From: Candidatus Latescibacterota bacterium
GTDB lineage: Bacteria > Latescibacterota > UBA2968
Direction of reading: 5' to 3'
Length of the DNA: 7,197 bases
Assembly (NCBI GenBank): GCA_018650745.1
Contig: JABIFK010000304.1
Span: 1 to 7,197 of the forward strand
Positions 1-6,233 of this stretch are shown here, one piece after another; the stretch's first letter is position 1; every line of letters begins with the position of its first letter. Under the pieces are notes generated by a model, which had not been told where the DNA came from, made no database searches, and was given only the letters and a program-made list of their open reading frames with translations. The position numbers and the translations under genes are program-made.

Positions 1-146
1 AGGGCTCGGCCCATTTCATGGTTGACGCTGGTTTGTAGGCTGAGGTCCAAAAAATATCGCGCCATAAATACCAAGGCCAAGGTGGTGCCCAACGAGAGAC
101 CGAGCAGTGCGCCAATGATGCGCCAACGCAGAGGAAAGGGTTTCAT
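1..146 (-). CDS. N-terminal fragment of a membrane protein, probably an NtrY-like sensor histidine kinase (runs off the left edge)
   Basis: The reading frame opens with ATG at 146-144 and stays open to the window edge, giving 48 full codons (MKPFPLRWRIIGALLGLSLG and onward). It begins with a short basic stretch, then has one hydrophobic segment at about residues 9-28 followed by a polar region. This is the usual start of an inner-membrane sensor protein. A good Shine-Dalgarno (AGGAG at 159-155) sits 8 bases before the ATG. The start overlaps the stop of the upstream gene as ATGA, which suggests translational coupling. Family knowledge: in many proteobacteria a DUF4390 gene directly precedes the ntrY sensor kinase gene, so the kinase call comes from context. 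No catalytic domain is in the window. It could instead be another single-pass membrane protein. Confidence 0.7.
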   Translation of the reverse strand, partial: MKPFPLRWRIIGALLGLSLGTTLALVFMARYFLDLSLQTSVNHEMGRA

Positions 147-778
147 TGCGAGGGCTCCTGGAGCAGGTGGGGCAGGGCACTGGGGCGAAATTGGTACAAG
201 GTGATCCAAGGGGTTGGTGGGTTAGATTTTCGGAATGAGAAAAAGAATTCGAGCAAGCTGCCCTTACGTAAAATTTTGAGCCATCGCCGGGTGCGTGCTT
301 GTTGCTCGGGGGTAATGGGATTGATGTGAATGCGTGCTTGTAACGTGAGGACCTCATTGGGTAATTTGCGCCCAGTGAGCGCAATGCCTTGTATACGCGT
401 AGCCGCTTGGCGGATTTCCTCGAAACTGGTTGATGTGAGTGTGTCGGGGGGGGGCGTTTGGCTGATGAGGCGATACTGACCTTCCCAAATGTCGTGTTCT
501 AATTGTTTGTTGATTTCAAATTGAACGATTCGATTTTTGCGCGCCCCTAATAGTCGTAATTGTAATGCGATAGAAGCCGTCATGCCAGATTCGACAGCAT
601 GGATGTGATCTTGCGTAAAGGCAGAATCTATGCGAACATCTAACTTGAGTGTGTCCGATTGTACATAGACCTCCAACTGGCTTGTTGAGATCTGTTGCGC
701 ATATACGGGTGTCAAATATCCCATGATGAAAAAAAGGAAAATCGCCGCCCGTATTTTTATGTGATCATATGTACGCAT
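143..778 (-). CDS. DUF4390-like exported protein
   Basis: A 211-residue protein starting at ATG 778-776. The N-terminus has a signal peptide or membrane anchor: a basic start, a hydrophobic core at about residues 11-21, and a VYA/QQ cleavage-like site near 27. The rest is soluble and mixed alpha/beta. The segment ESGMTASIALQLRLLGARKN (63-82) resembles the conserved part of DUF4390, as does the later pattern of a YRL strand, a basic-Leu-Pro turn (K138-P140) and an alternating LQARIHI strand. The family's function is unknown to me; it typically sits beside ntrY-type kinases and is thought to act in the envelope. The frame stays open upstream to a TTG at 820-818, but that start would place residues before the signal peptide and overlap the Omp85 gene by 26 bases. 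The ATG lies 16 bases after that gene's stop, with a GGGG-type ribosome site. Family assignment is moderate; the gene itself is secure. Confidence 0.8.
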   Translation of the reverse strand: MRTYDHIKIRAAIFLFFIMGYLTPVYAQQISTSQLEVYVQSDTLKLDVRIDSAFTQDHIHAVESGMTASIALQLRLLGARKNRIVQFEINKQLEHDIWEGQYRLISQTPPPDTLTSTSFEEIRQAATRIQGIALTGRKLPNEVLTLQARIHINPITPEQQARTRRWLKILRKGSLLEFFFSFRKSNPPTPWITLYQFRPSALPHLLQEPSQ

Positions 779-794
779 CCCGTTCCCCACCCGC

Positions 795-2093
795 CTATAA
801 ATCGATGTTGATGCCACCAAATCGATGTGACTTGACGATCACCGTTCCCGTGCTGATTCCAAAGCTGATGTCTATTCTGTTGAACAGCAAGAACCCAATG
901 CCCACAGAAAAGTCAGTATCTTCCTGATGTCTGTTGGTGTTTGGGATCGGACGTCTTAGGCCCCCCGCTTCGGCAAAAGCATAAGCACTGCCCAGGGGTT
1001 TGATGCGCAAATGATACAGCGCTTCGGCCATGAAAAATTGGGTGCCACCTTCGGGGCCAATGTCTCGCCTGTCTACACCTCTCAGTTGGTTTTCGCCATC
1101 GAGGTAGAAACGTTCATAAAAGGGAGGGGTACCCCAAATGAGACCGCCTCGACCTCCCAGTGAAAGCATATGGTTTGGGTAGAGTTGAATATGTCGATAG
1201 AGTTCTGTGCGCAAGCGAATGAAGTTGGAAACCGATCCTATCGCTTTTGTTGAAATGTCTAAGCGTGCCCCAAAATTAAAGCCTGGTTTCTGGCCCCAAA
1301 TTGTGGTGGGTTGTTTGTGGAGTTCAAGGGTGACATATGAGAGGGCTTCTCGACCAATTTCAGATTCGATTTCATTGGCAAACAAACCCCCGTTGGTTAA
1401 AACAGTTGGTTTTTCAAATGCACCTACTTGAATGGCCTCAAAGGCATATTTAAAGATAAGCCGAAAGGCTCTTTGCGGAGAAGGGTGACCCAGCCCAAGG
1501 GAACCGCCAATGCGTTCGAGGTCATACCGCCCACGCACGTTCGCATCGGAACTGCGATAGAGGTCGCGGTCAGCAGAAGACCCAGAGACTTGGAGGTGGA
1601 AGGATTGATTGGATTTTAACACCAGAGGATCGGTGTACTGAAACCCCCAGCGCTTTAACCGCTCTCCCAACGTATATGCCGCACCCATAACTTTACCTGT
1701 GCCATTCAGGTTGGCATGGTGGGCGTCAGCAGAAAGGCCAAAACCATTGAGTTCGGTGTATTCAAGACTCAAGCCCAACCCACCAAACCGTTTTTCTTGA
1801 ACATAAACCACCAAAATAGCTTGTCCCTTGTTGCTGCCGGGTTTGGCGTTGACCAAAACTGTTCGAAAAAGACTGAGCCGTTCGAGTACTTCTGTGCAGC
1901 GTTCCAAATCACCTTCTCGAAGTGGGGTACCCTGCTCGATGGGCAAGACCCGGCGGATGAGCTCAGCACGTGTTTTTTCATTGCCACGTACTTCAATCTT
2001 CTCAAGGGTGTGGCCTATGCCACCTTGCGCATAGAGGTTTTGTGGCAGCCCATGTAAGGCCGCGATAACAATAATGATGATCAGTGCGCGCAT
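795..2093 (-). CDS. Omp85 (BamA/TamA-type) outer-membrane protein with a single POTRA domain
   Basis: A 432-residue protein. Residues 1-22 are a signal peptide (MRALIIIIVIAALHG, cleavage near LYA/Q). Residues about 28-100 form one POTRA domain: IEVRGNEKT strand, helix with LIRRVLPIEQG, LREGDLERCTEVLERLSLF, then VNAKPG and ILVVYVQE. Residues about 101-432 are a 16-strand-type beta-barrel rich in alternating strands and Gly/aromatic residues. The segment FYLDGENQLRGVDRRDIGPE (329-348) matches the Omp85 loop-6 signature, with LRG in place of the common VRG. The family inserts barrels into, or moves proteins across, the outer membrane. BamA itself usually has five POTRA domains and TamA three, so this is a short, specialised or divergent member. 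The last residue is Leu, not the usual aromatic. ATG 2093-2091 is preferred over an in-frame TTG one codon earlier because AGGTAGGT (2108-2101) lies 7 bases from the ATG. First gene of a three-gene cluster. Confidence 0.9.
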   Translation of the reverse strand: MRALIIIIVIAALHGLPQNLYAQGGIGHTLEKIEVRGNEKTRAELIRRVLPIEQGTPLREGDLERCTEVLERLSLFRTVLVNAKPGSNKGQAILVVYVQEKRFGGLGLSLEYTELNGFGLSADAHHANLNGTGKVMGAAYTLGERLKRWGFQYTDPLVLKSNQSFHLQVSGSSADRDLYRSSDANVRGRYDLERIGGSLGLGHPSPQRAFRLIFKYAFEAIQVGAFEKPTVLTNGGLFANEIESEIGREALSYVTLELHKQPTTIWGQKPGFNFGARLDISTKAIGSVSNFIRLRTELYRHIQLYPNHMLSLGGRGGLIWGTPPFYERFYLDGENQLRGVDRRDIGPEGGTQFFMAEALYHLRIKPLGSAYAFAEAGGLRRPIPNTNRHQEDTDFSVGIGFLLFNRIDISFGISTGTVIVKSHRFGGINIDL

Positions 2094-2105
2094 CAAAGAG
2101 ACCTA

Positions 2106-2130
2106 CCTGAAATTTGAGGTGTTTTTCAGG
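2106..2130. repeat. 7-bp perfect inverted repeat in front of the Omp85 gene
   Basis: CCTGAAA (2106-2112) is mirrored by TTTCAGG (2124-2130), with an 11-base spacer. It overlaps both the Shine-Dalgarno (2108-2101) and the proposed -10 element (2133-2128) of the Omp85 gene. Depending on where transcription starts, it could be an operator or a hairpin hiding the ribosome site. Neither role is shown by the sequence alone. Confidence 0.45.
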
Positions 2131-2155
2131 ATAAAAGGCAAGAACCGTGCCTCAA
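2128..2155 (-). promoter_or_regulatory. Weak candidate sigma-70 promoter for the Omp85 cluster
   Basis: On the minus strand TTGAGG (2155-2150) and TATCCT (2133-2128) are 16 bases apart, each matching four of six consensus positions. Transcription would start near 2121, giving a leader of about 27 bases. The match is modest and other AT-rich hexamers occur further upstream. Confidence 0.3.
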
Positions 2156-2185
2156 GCACAGAAAGTACTTCCAATGCCTATATTT

Positions 2186-2214
2186 TTTCAAGTGATGTAA
2201 AAATAAGGTATTAT
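2186..2214 (+). promoter_or_regulatory. Weak candidate sigma-70 promoter for the kinase gene
   Basis: A TATTAT box (2209-2214) lies 17 bases after a poor -35 match, TTTCAA (2186-2191). If used, it would give a leader of nearly 200 bases that carries the whole palindrome at 2288-2398. The -10 is good and the -35 is not. Confidence 0.3.
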
Positions 2215-2287
2215 ATTGTGATCCGACAGCGAAACAGAGGTGTCCTAAGTGAAACGATAAGACAAGTGTTGTTTTTTTGCAACAGGA

Positions 2288-2398
2288 TAAATCTGGCAAG
2301 AGGAAAAGGCAAGACGTGAGACGCAAAGTCAAAAACGATCTTCAGTAAGATATTGAGTTTTCGCACTTACTTTTACGTCTTGTCTCTTGCCAAATTTA
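2288..2398 (+). repeat. Long imperfect palindrome (leader hairpin or MITE-like element)
   Basis: The outer arms 2288-2302 and 2384-2398 pair at 14 of 15 positions, around the core GGCAAGAG/CTCTTGCC. After an asymmetric interruption (7 bases GAAAAGG on the left, 1 base on the right), 2310-2317 and 2375-2382 pair perfectly (CAAGACGT/ACGTCTTG). The centre is a 5-bp stem with a CAGT loop (2338-2351), almost exactly at the midpoint of the element. Each end carries a TA dinucleotide, as expected for a TA-target (IS630/mariner-type) miniature element, but no transposase is present. Because the right arm ends five bases before the Shine-Dalgarno AAAGGA (2404-2409), a cis-acting RNA structure controlling the kinase gene is an equally good reading. 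There is no U-run, so it is not an ordinary intrinsic terminator. Confidence 0.65.
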
Positions 2399-2416
2399 CT
2401 TTGAAAGGAATACATC

Positions 2417-3046
2417 ATGTCAGATGTTTTGGTCGTGGGAATTAGCGGTGGATCTGCAGCTGGAAAAACAACGTTTACAACGGCGCTGGTCAAAGCCTTA
2501 GATCCGTTACCCGTCGTGACGTTAAATCAGGATCGGTACTTTCGAGATTGGGAAGATGTGCCAGAAGATCAACGGGAGGCAGCGCGCACATCAAATCATC
2601 CACGTGCTGTTTTATGGGAAACATTAACGGCCCATGTTAACGCGTTGAAGCAGGGCGAAGGCATCACGGTGCCCATACCTGGAACACGTGCAATGAAACG
2701 GGGAGAGACGCCCACAAACATTCAGAGCGGTCCCCTTATCGTTGTAGAAGGGCACTTGATTTTTAACCATGAACCCTTGCGTGCGTTGATGGATGTGAAG
2801 GTGTTCTTAGATGTGGACACGCATGAACGGGTGCTGCGACGTATGTTACGCGATACAACGAAAGGGAATATGAATTTGGAGCAAGCTGTTGCGTGGTATC
2901 GTCGAGATGTGATGCCCAATTACCCCGTGCATACCGAGCCTACACGTAAGTTTGCAGATCTGATTGTGCCTTTTGAAGGTGAGGTAGACCGTGCAATTGA
3001 AGTGGTTGCCAATGGCATTCGGGGGATGGTGACGAAAGCGGGTTAA
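2417..3046 (+). CDS. Uridine-kinase-family P-loop kinase, substrate uncertain
   Basis: A 209-residue cytoplasmic protein, close to the length of bacterial uridine kinases (about 210). Walker A is GGSAAGKT (11-18). NQDRYFRDW (37-45) corresponds to the family's D-x-Y-Y/F-x-D motif, SNHPRAVLWETL (59-70) to the N-x-D-H-P-x-A segment, and VVEGHLIF (109-116) to the Walker B-like strand. RRMLRDTTKG (141-150) is the lid with the phosphate-contacting arginines. The family phosphorylates uridine/cytidine with a nucleoside triphosphate. However, the stretch after VP (86) reads IPGTRAMKRGE, where uridine kinases have a Tyr-Asp-Phe...His-x-Arg motif; the nucleoside-binding Tyr and His are missing. The substrate may therefore be a different alcohol or nucleoside. 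Start ATG is supported by AAAGGA 7 bases upstream. The gene stands alone and converges on the ABC operon. Confidence 0.85.
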   Translation: MSDVLVVGISGGSAAGKTTFTTALVKALDPLPVVTLNQDRYFRDWEDVPEDQREAARTSNHPRAVLWETLTAHVNALKQGEGITVPIPGTRAMKRGETPTNIQSGPLIVVEGHLIFNHEPLRALMDVKVFLDVDTHERVLRRMLRDTTKGNMNLEQAVAWYRRDVMPNYPVHTEPTRKFADLIVPFEGEVDRAIEVVANGIRGMVTKAG

Positions 3047-3071
3047 TCCATAAGTCGGGCGTTATATTGAC

Positions 3072-3105
3072 GGGCAGAGTTCCTGAACCGGTTGCCCACG
3101 CCGGT
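3072..3105. terminator. Possible weak bidirectional stem-loop region between convergent genes
   Basis: The 67-base gap between the kinase stop and the ATPase 2 stop contains two mutually exclusive short stems: GGGCA/TGCCC (3072-3076 with 3093-3097) and ACCGG/CCGGT (3087-3091 with 3101-3105). Neither is followed by a T-run in either direction, so this is at best a poor intrinsic terminator. Position between convergent genes is the main argument. Confidence 0.2.
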
Positions 3106-3113
3106 CTTTGCAA

Positions 3114-4151
3114 TCATTGTGTTTGCCAGATTAGGATGTCAGACGGAGAGGTGGCGGGATATATTTCGTCGCCTGGTTTGTACTTCGATTCACCAGAGAC
3201 CAATATGCGAATGTGTTCGCCCGCCCAAGTTACTAGCAATATGGTGGCGGGGCCCATGTCTTCAACACCCTTAATTTGCGCGGGTGTTCGGCCGCCCTGT
3301 GTAGATATGACTTCTGGACGAATACCTAAGGTGGCTTTTCTCTGGTTGGTTTCTGCTGGCATAATAGAGGTACCAAATTGGGTTTGCCAATGTCCATTGG
3401 TGCTGTGTACTTGGATCAAGTTGATCGGTGGATAACCCAATTGACGGGCAATATCTGGTGTTTTGGGATGGCTGTAAATTTCCTTTGGAGAACCTGTTTG
3501 CAAGATACGACCTTCAGATAAAACGACGATGCGATCCGCCATAGACAAGGCTTCTGTTTGGTCGTGCGTCACATAGATCATGGGCGTGCGCAAATCCCGT
3601 TGCAAACGAATGATTTCTACACGCAAGGTTTCGCGCAATTTGGCATCAAGGTTTGTAAGGGGTTCGTCCATCAGAAAGAGTTGGGGGCGACGTACAATGG
3701 CCCGACCAATGGCCACCCGTTGCATTTCACCACCCGATAAGCGGTTTGCTGGCCGATCCAAGAGTGTTGTTATATGCAGAATTTGGGCGGTCTCGTTGAC
3801 TTGCTTGCCTATCTCGTCTTCTGTGAAGTTTCGGCCCGGTGCACGCAGAGGGAATGCGAGATTCTCTCTAACCGTTTTGTTAGGGTAGAGTGAGAAATTT
3901 TGGAAGACCAGCGCCACATCACGCTGGGCGGGCGTGGATGCGGTGATGTCTTTGTTGTAGAGGGTGAGATGGCCTTTATCTGGGTTTTCCAATCCGGCAA
4001 TGGTTCTCAATAGCGTAGTTTTGCCAGCTCCTGTTGGGCCAAGAACAACCAAGAGCTCATTTTCAAGTACCTCGAATGTGATGTCCGAGAGTGCTTGAAT
4101 GGAACCAAATCGCTTACCAACGTCTGTGAGTGTAAGAATTGGTGCACTCAT
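3114..4151 (-). CDS. ABC importer ATP-binding protein 2 (MalK/UgpC type)
   Basis: A 345-residue ATPase. In order: Walker A GPTGAGKT (38-45), Q-loop Gln84 in LVFQNFSLYP, signature LSGGEMQR (138-145), Walker B LFLMDEP (158-164), D-loop NLDA (167-170) and H-loop His196 in YVTHDQ. From about residue 235 on it has the C-terminal regulatory TOBE/OB-type extension of the CUT1 group, including LGIRPEVIS. It hydrolyses ATP on the cytoplasmic face to drive the two permeases. Its start overlaps the stop of ATPase 1 as ATGA (4151-4148) and it lacks a close ribosome site, consistent with reinitiation. Walker A has T-G-A where most MalK-like proteins have S-G-C/S; this is still a valid P-loop. Last gene of the operon. 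Substrate not deducible. Confidence 0.93.
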   Translation of the reverse strand: MSAPILTLTDVGKRFGSIQALSDITFEVLENELLVVLGPTGAGKTTLLRTIAGLENPDKGHLTLYNKDITASTPAQRDVALVFQNFSLYPNKTVRENLAFPLRAPGRNFTEDEIGKQVNETAQILHITTLLDRPANRLSGGEMQRVAIGRAIVRRPQLFLMDEPLTNLDAKLRETLRVEIIRLQRDLRTPMIYVTHDQTEALSMADRIVVLSEGRILQTGSPKEIYSHPKTPDIARQLGYPPINLIQVHSTNGHWQTQFGTSIMPAETNQRKATLGIRPEVISTQGGRTPAQIKGVEDMGPATILLVTWAGEHIRILVSGESKYKPGDEIYPATSPSDILIWQTQ

Positions 4152-5203
4152 AAGATGGCATGCCCTGTTTTTGGGGCAAACAGTCGAATTTCGTTCTGTT
4201 TAAATGCAATCTGAATGTTGTCTTTTGGAGAGAGTGTCACAGAAAGGGGTGTGCGCATGGTCAGATTGCCCATTGGCGTGTCTAAGTGGATGTCGTGATG
4301 GCTGCCGTGATATTCTATGATAGAAACTCGGGCACTTATGCCCTTGTCTGTTGGATAGATAAATTCTGGGCGTATGCCCAAAGTAAGGGGACCGGTGTAT
4401 GCCAGTGATGGGATCGCGATTTCTGCAGAAGACGCTTTGAATAGGCCTTGTTCTTGTGAGGATATTTTGCCTTCAATGAGATTCATGCCTGGGCTTCCGA
4501 CAAAATTTGCCACAAAAAGGTCTGCTGGGTAGTGGTAAATTTCGCTGGGCGTGCCGGTTTGCCGTATATGACCGCTTTCCATCACAACGATACGATCCGC
4601 CAAACTCATTGCTTCTTCTTGATCGTGGGTCACGTAGATGGCTGTAACGCCTAGTGCAAGTTGTTGAGACCGAATAAATTCTCGTAATGCCAGCCGATGA
4701 TCTGCATCTAGGGTGCCTAAAGGTTCATCCATAAGGTAAATATCGGGTTGGCGCACCATTGCGCGGGCAAGTGACACGCGTTGTTGGTCTCCACCGCTCA
4801 GTTGGCCCGGATGTCGGTCAAGCAAATGTTCAATGCCCAATGATTTTGAAACCCGCAAGAGTGTTGTTTGCATCTCTTGTTTGCATTGGCCAAGGTTTTC
4901 AAGTGGGAAGGCGATGTTTTGATGCACCGTCATGTGTGGGTAGAGTGCGTAAAATTGAAAAACAAATCCAATGTCTCGTTTTGAAGCCGGGTGATGGGTA
5001 ATCTCTTTTTTTGCGAGGGTGATCTGACCATCGGTGGGCATCTCTAGCCCTGCAATCATGCGCAATGTGGTGGTTTTTCCACACCCTGAGGGCCCTAACA
5101 ATACGATAAACTCACCTTCTTGAACATCTAGGTCAATACCCCGAACTGCGTGTGTGCCATCGGGATACGTCTTGTGAAGGTTTTTGAGTTGTAGAAAAGG
5201 CAT
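4148..5203 (-). CDS. ABC importer ATP-binding protein 1 (MalK/UgpC type)
   Basis: A 351-residue ATPase. Walker A is GPSGCGKT (37-44), the Q-loop has Gln83 in FVFQFYALYP, the signature is LSGGDQQR (135-142), Walker B is DIYLMDEP (154-161) and the H-loop is His193 in YVTHDQEEAMS. A C-terminal TOBE-type domain follows, with LGIRPEFIYP. It is clearly different from the adjacent ATPase, so the pair probably forms a heterodimer. The D-loop region reads GTLDADHR instead of the usual SNLDAKLR, a possible sign of functional asymmetry between the two sites. ATG 5203-5201 lies two bases after the stop of the small membrane-protein gene, and the AGG (5211-5209) that serves as its ribosome site lies in the last codons of that gene. 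Tight coupling to its neighbours is therefore likely. Confidence 0.93.
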   Translation of the reverse strand: MPFLQLKNLHKTYPDGTHAVRGIDLDVQEGEFIVLLGPSGCGKTTTLRMIAGLEMPTDGQITLAKKEITHHPASKRDIGFVFQFYALYPHMTVHQNIAFPLENLGQCKQEMQTTLLRVSKSLGIEHLLDRHPGQLSGGDQQRVSLARAMVRQPDIYLMDEPLGTLDADHRLALREFIRSQQLALGVTAIYVTHDQEEAMSLADRIVVMESGHIRQTGTPSEIYHYPADLFVANFVGSPGMNLIEGKISSQEQGLFKASSAEIAIPSLAYTGPLTLGIRPEFIYPTDKGISARVSIIEYHGSHHDIHLDTPMGNLTMRTPLSVTLSPKDNIQIAFKQNEIRLFAPKTGHAIL

Positions 5204-5205
5204 CG

Positions 5206-5373
5206 TTACCTGTCATCCGAAATAATCACGTGGGATGTCACAATATGTAATACGGTCGCCAGAAGCGTTACAAAGAACCCCATTCTTAATCCACCTACCC
5301 AATAGGGTTGAAAGATGGCAATGATGCCAACCAGTATTCCAATTTGTGCAATCTTATCCAAAATAATAATCAT
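5206..5373 (-). CDS. Small (55-residue) two-helix membrane protein inside the ABC importer operon
   Basis: An open frame from ATG 5373-5371 to TAA 5208-5206 encodes 55 residues starting MIIILDKIAQIGILVGIIAI. Two hydrophobic helices are visible, at about residues 9-25 and 31-51, joined by a short turn containing FQPYWVGG; the tail is ISDDR. The start overlaps the permease 2 stop as ATGA and the stop lies two bases before the ATPase 1 start. The frame thus fills the gap exactly and conforms to the other junctions of the operon. That fit, with the membrane composition, is why I call it real. A small membrane protein (DUF2160) accompanies the GlpSTPQV glycerol importer, but I see no clear sequence match to it. 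The role, perhaps as an accessory subunit stabilising or regulating the permease-ATPase complex, is inference. Confidence 0.75.
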   Translation of the reverse strand: MIIILDKIAQIGILVGIIAIFQPYWVGGLRMGFFVTLLATVLHIVTSHVIISDDR

Positions 5374-6233
5374 TGTTTAATCGTCCCAAAGGTTACACCG
5401 CGTAAGAGGTGGTTACGCACAAGAACGGTGAAAATGACAATGGGGAGTGCAAAAATTAACACACCCGCAGCTATCTGTGGCCAAGGTATGCCTTGTATGT
5501 TGCCTTGCAAGCCTGCGAAATACACGGGCACTGTGACCGCATGGGCATTGTTCAGGGCAAGGGCAAATCCATATTCATTCCACGCAGAGATCATGCAAAA
5601 GACTGCTGTGACGGCCATGCCTGTTGCCGATTGTGGGAGAATGATTTTGTAAAAGGCTTGAAAACGTGTGTAACCATCGACCAGAGCCGCTTCTTCATAG
5701 GCACGTGGCATATCATCGATGAACCCTTTCATGAGCCATACGGCTAAGGACAGGTTGAATGCCGTGTATAACAAGATGAGCCCCAAATGCGTATTGGGCA
5801 GATCAAACTGCCGATACATCATCAGCACAGGAACAACCACAGCCAGTGGGGGGAGAAAACGTGTTGAAAGGATAAAAAAGAGCCAATCTTGTGCACCTCT
5901 AATTTGAAATCGGCTGAATCCATATGCGCATCCTGTACCAAGTGCAACGGAGGCCAGTGTACTCAAAAGGCCAATGATCAGACTGTTATTCAAATAATGC
6001 AAAAATGAGTAGGCACTGCCAGAACTTGGAATCGCTAATTTCTGATAAGCGTTTAAAGATGCCGAGAAATGGAGATTGCCTACGGGCACGTATTCTTTTG
6101 TACTGGGGATAATAGTTGCTGTTGAGTTGATGGCAGCAGTTTGTGTTTTAAGTGAGGTCACACCCAGCCAAATCAATGGTGTTGTCGCCAAAAGAAAATA
6201 GGGGACGAGTATGAACCAGCGTATGTGTTTCAT
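5370..6233 (-). CDS. ABC importer permease 2 (CUT1, MalG/UgpE type)
   Basis: A 287-residue inner-membrane protein with about six transmembrane segments: one at the N-terminus (about 5-26), then a periplasmic loop to about 78, then five more up to about 272. The cytoplasmic EAA coupling motif is YEEAALVDGYTRFQAFYKI (179-197), followed by ILPQ; it docks into an ATPase subunit. ISAWNEYGFALAL (215-227) and the C-terminal HLLRGVTFGTIKQ are typical of MalG-like sugar/polyol permeases. It pairs with permease 1 to form the translocation channel. The ATG overlaps the permease 1 stop as ATGA (6233-6230), and AAGGG lies about 10 bases upstream. The periplasmic loop after the first helix (residues 27-78) is longer than a minimal one. 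No key residue appears missing. Confidence 0.93.
   Translation of the reverse strand: MKHIRWFILVPYFLLATTPLIWLGVTSLKTQTAAINSTATIIPSTKEYVPVGNLHFSASLNAYQKLAIPSSGSAYSFLHYLNNSLIIGLLSTLASVALGTGCAYGFSRFQIRGAQDWLFFILSTRFLPPLAVVVPVLMMYRQFDLPNTHLGLILLYTAFNLSLAVWLMKGFIDDMPRAYEEAALVDGYTRFQAFYKIILPQSATGMAVTAVFCMISAWNEYGFALALNNAHAVTVPVYFAGLQGNIQGIPWPQIAAGVLIFALPIVIFTVLVRNHLLRGVTFGTIKQ

Larger units (their letters stand above)
2094..2416. other. Divergent intergenic region
   Basis: These 323 bases separate the minus-strand Omp85 gene from the plus-strand kinase gene. The region is AT-rich. It holds candidate promoters in both directions, a 7-bp inverted repeat near the Omp85 start, a short hairpin TGTTG/CAACA (2267-2271 with 2280-2284) and the large imperfect palindrome at 2288-2398. 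I find no convincing protein in it: the open frames lack ribosome sites and have low-complexity compositions. Confidence 0.8.

Noticed and set aside
16..384. 122-residue open frame on the minus strand
   Set aside because: It overlaps the DUF4390-like gene and the start of the kinase fragment in another frame, has a composition unlike a folded protein, and has no ribosome site that beats the real genes.
779..820. TTG start extending the DUF4390-like protein by 14 residues
   Set aside because: It would overlap the Omp85 gene and put residues before a clear signal peptide; the ATG at 778 fits better.
1716..2057. 113-residue plus-strand frame opposite the Omp85 gene
   Set aside because: It lies entirely antisense to a well-supported signal peptide and POTRA domain and shows no motif of its own.
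2074..2332. Two open frames of 81 (plus) and 68 (minus) residues in the divergent intergenic region
   Set aside because: They lack ribosome sites and typical protein composition, and they run through the promoter-like sequence; the longer one also runs into the large palindrome.
2288..2398. CRISPR repeat or intrinsic terminator
   Set aside because: There is a single inverted pair rather than spaced direct repeats, and no T-run follows the stem.
3067..3435. 122-residue plus-strand frame after the kinase gene
   Set aside because: It mostly mirrors the C-terminal domain of ATPase 2 on the other strand. It has no recognisable family features or good ribosome site.
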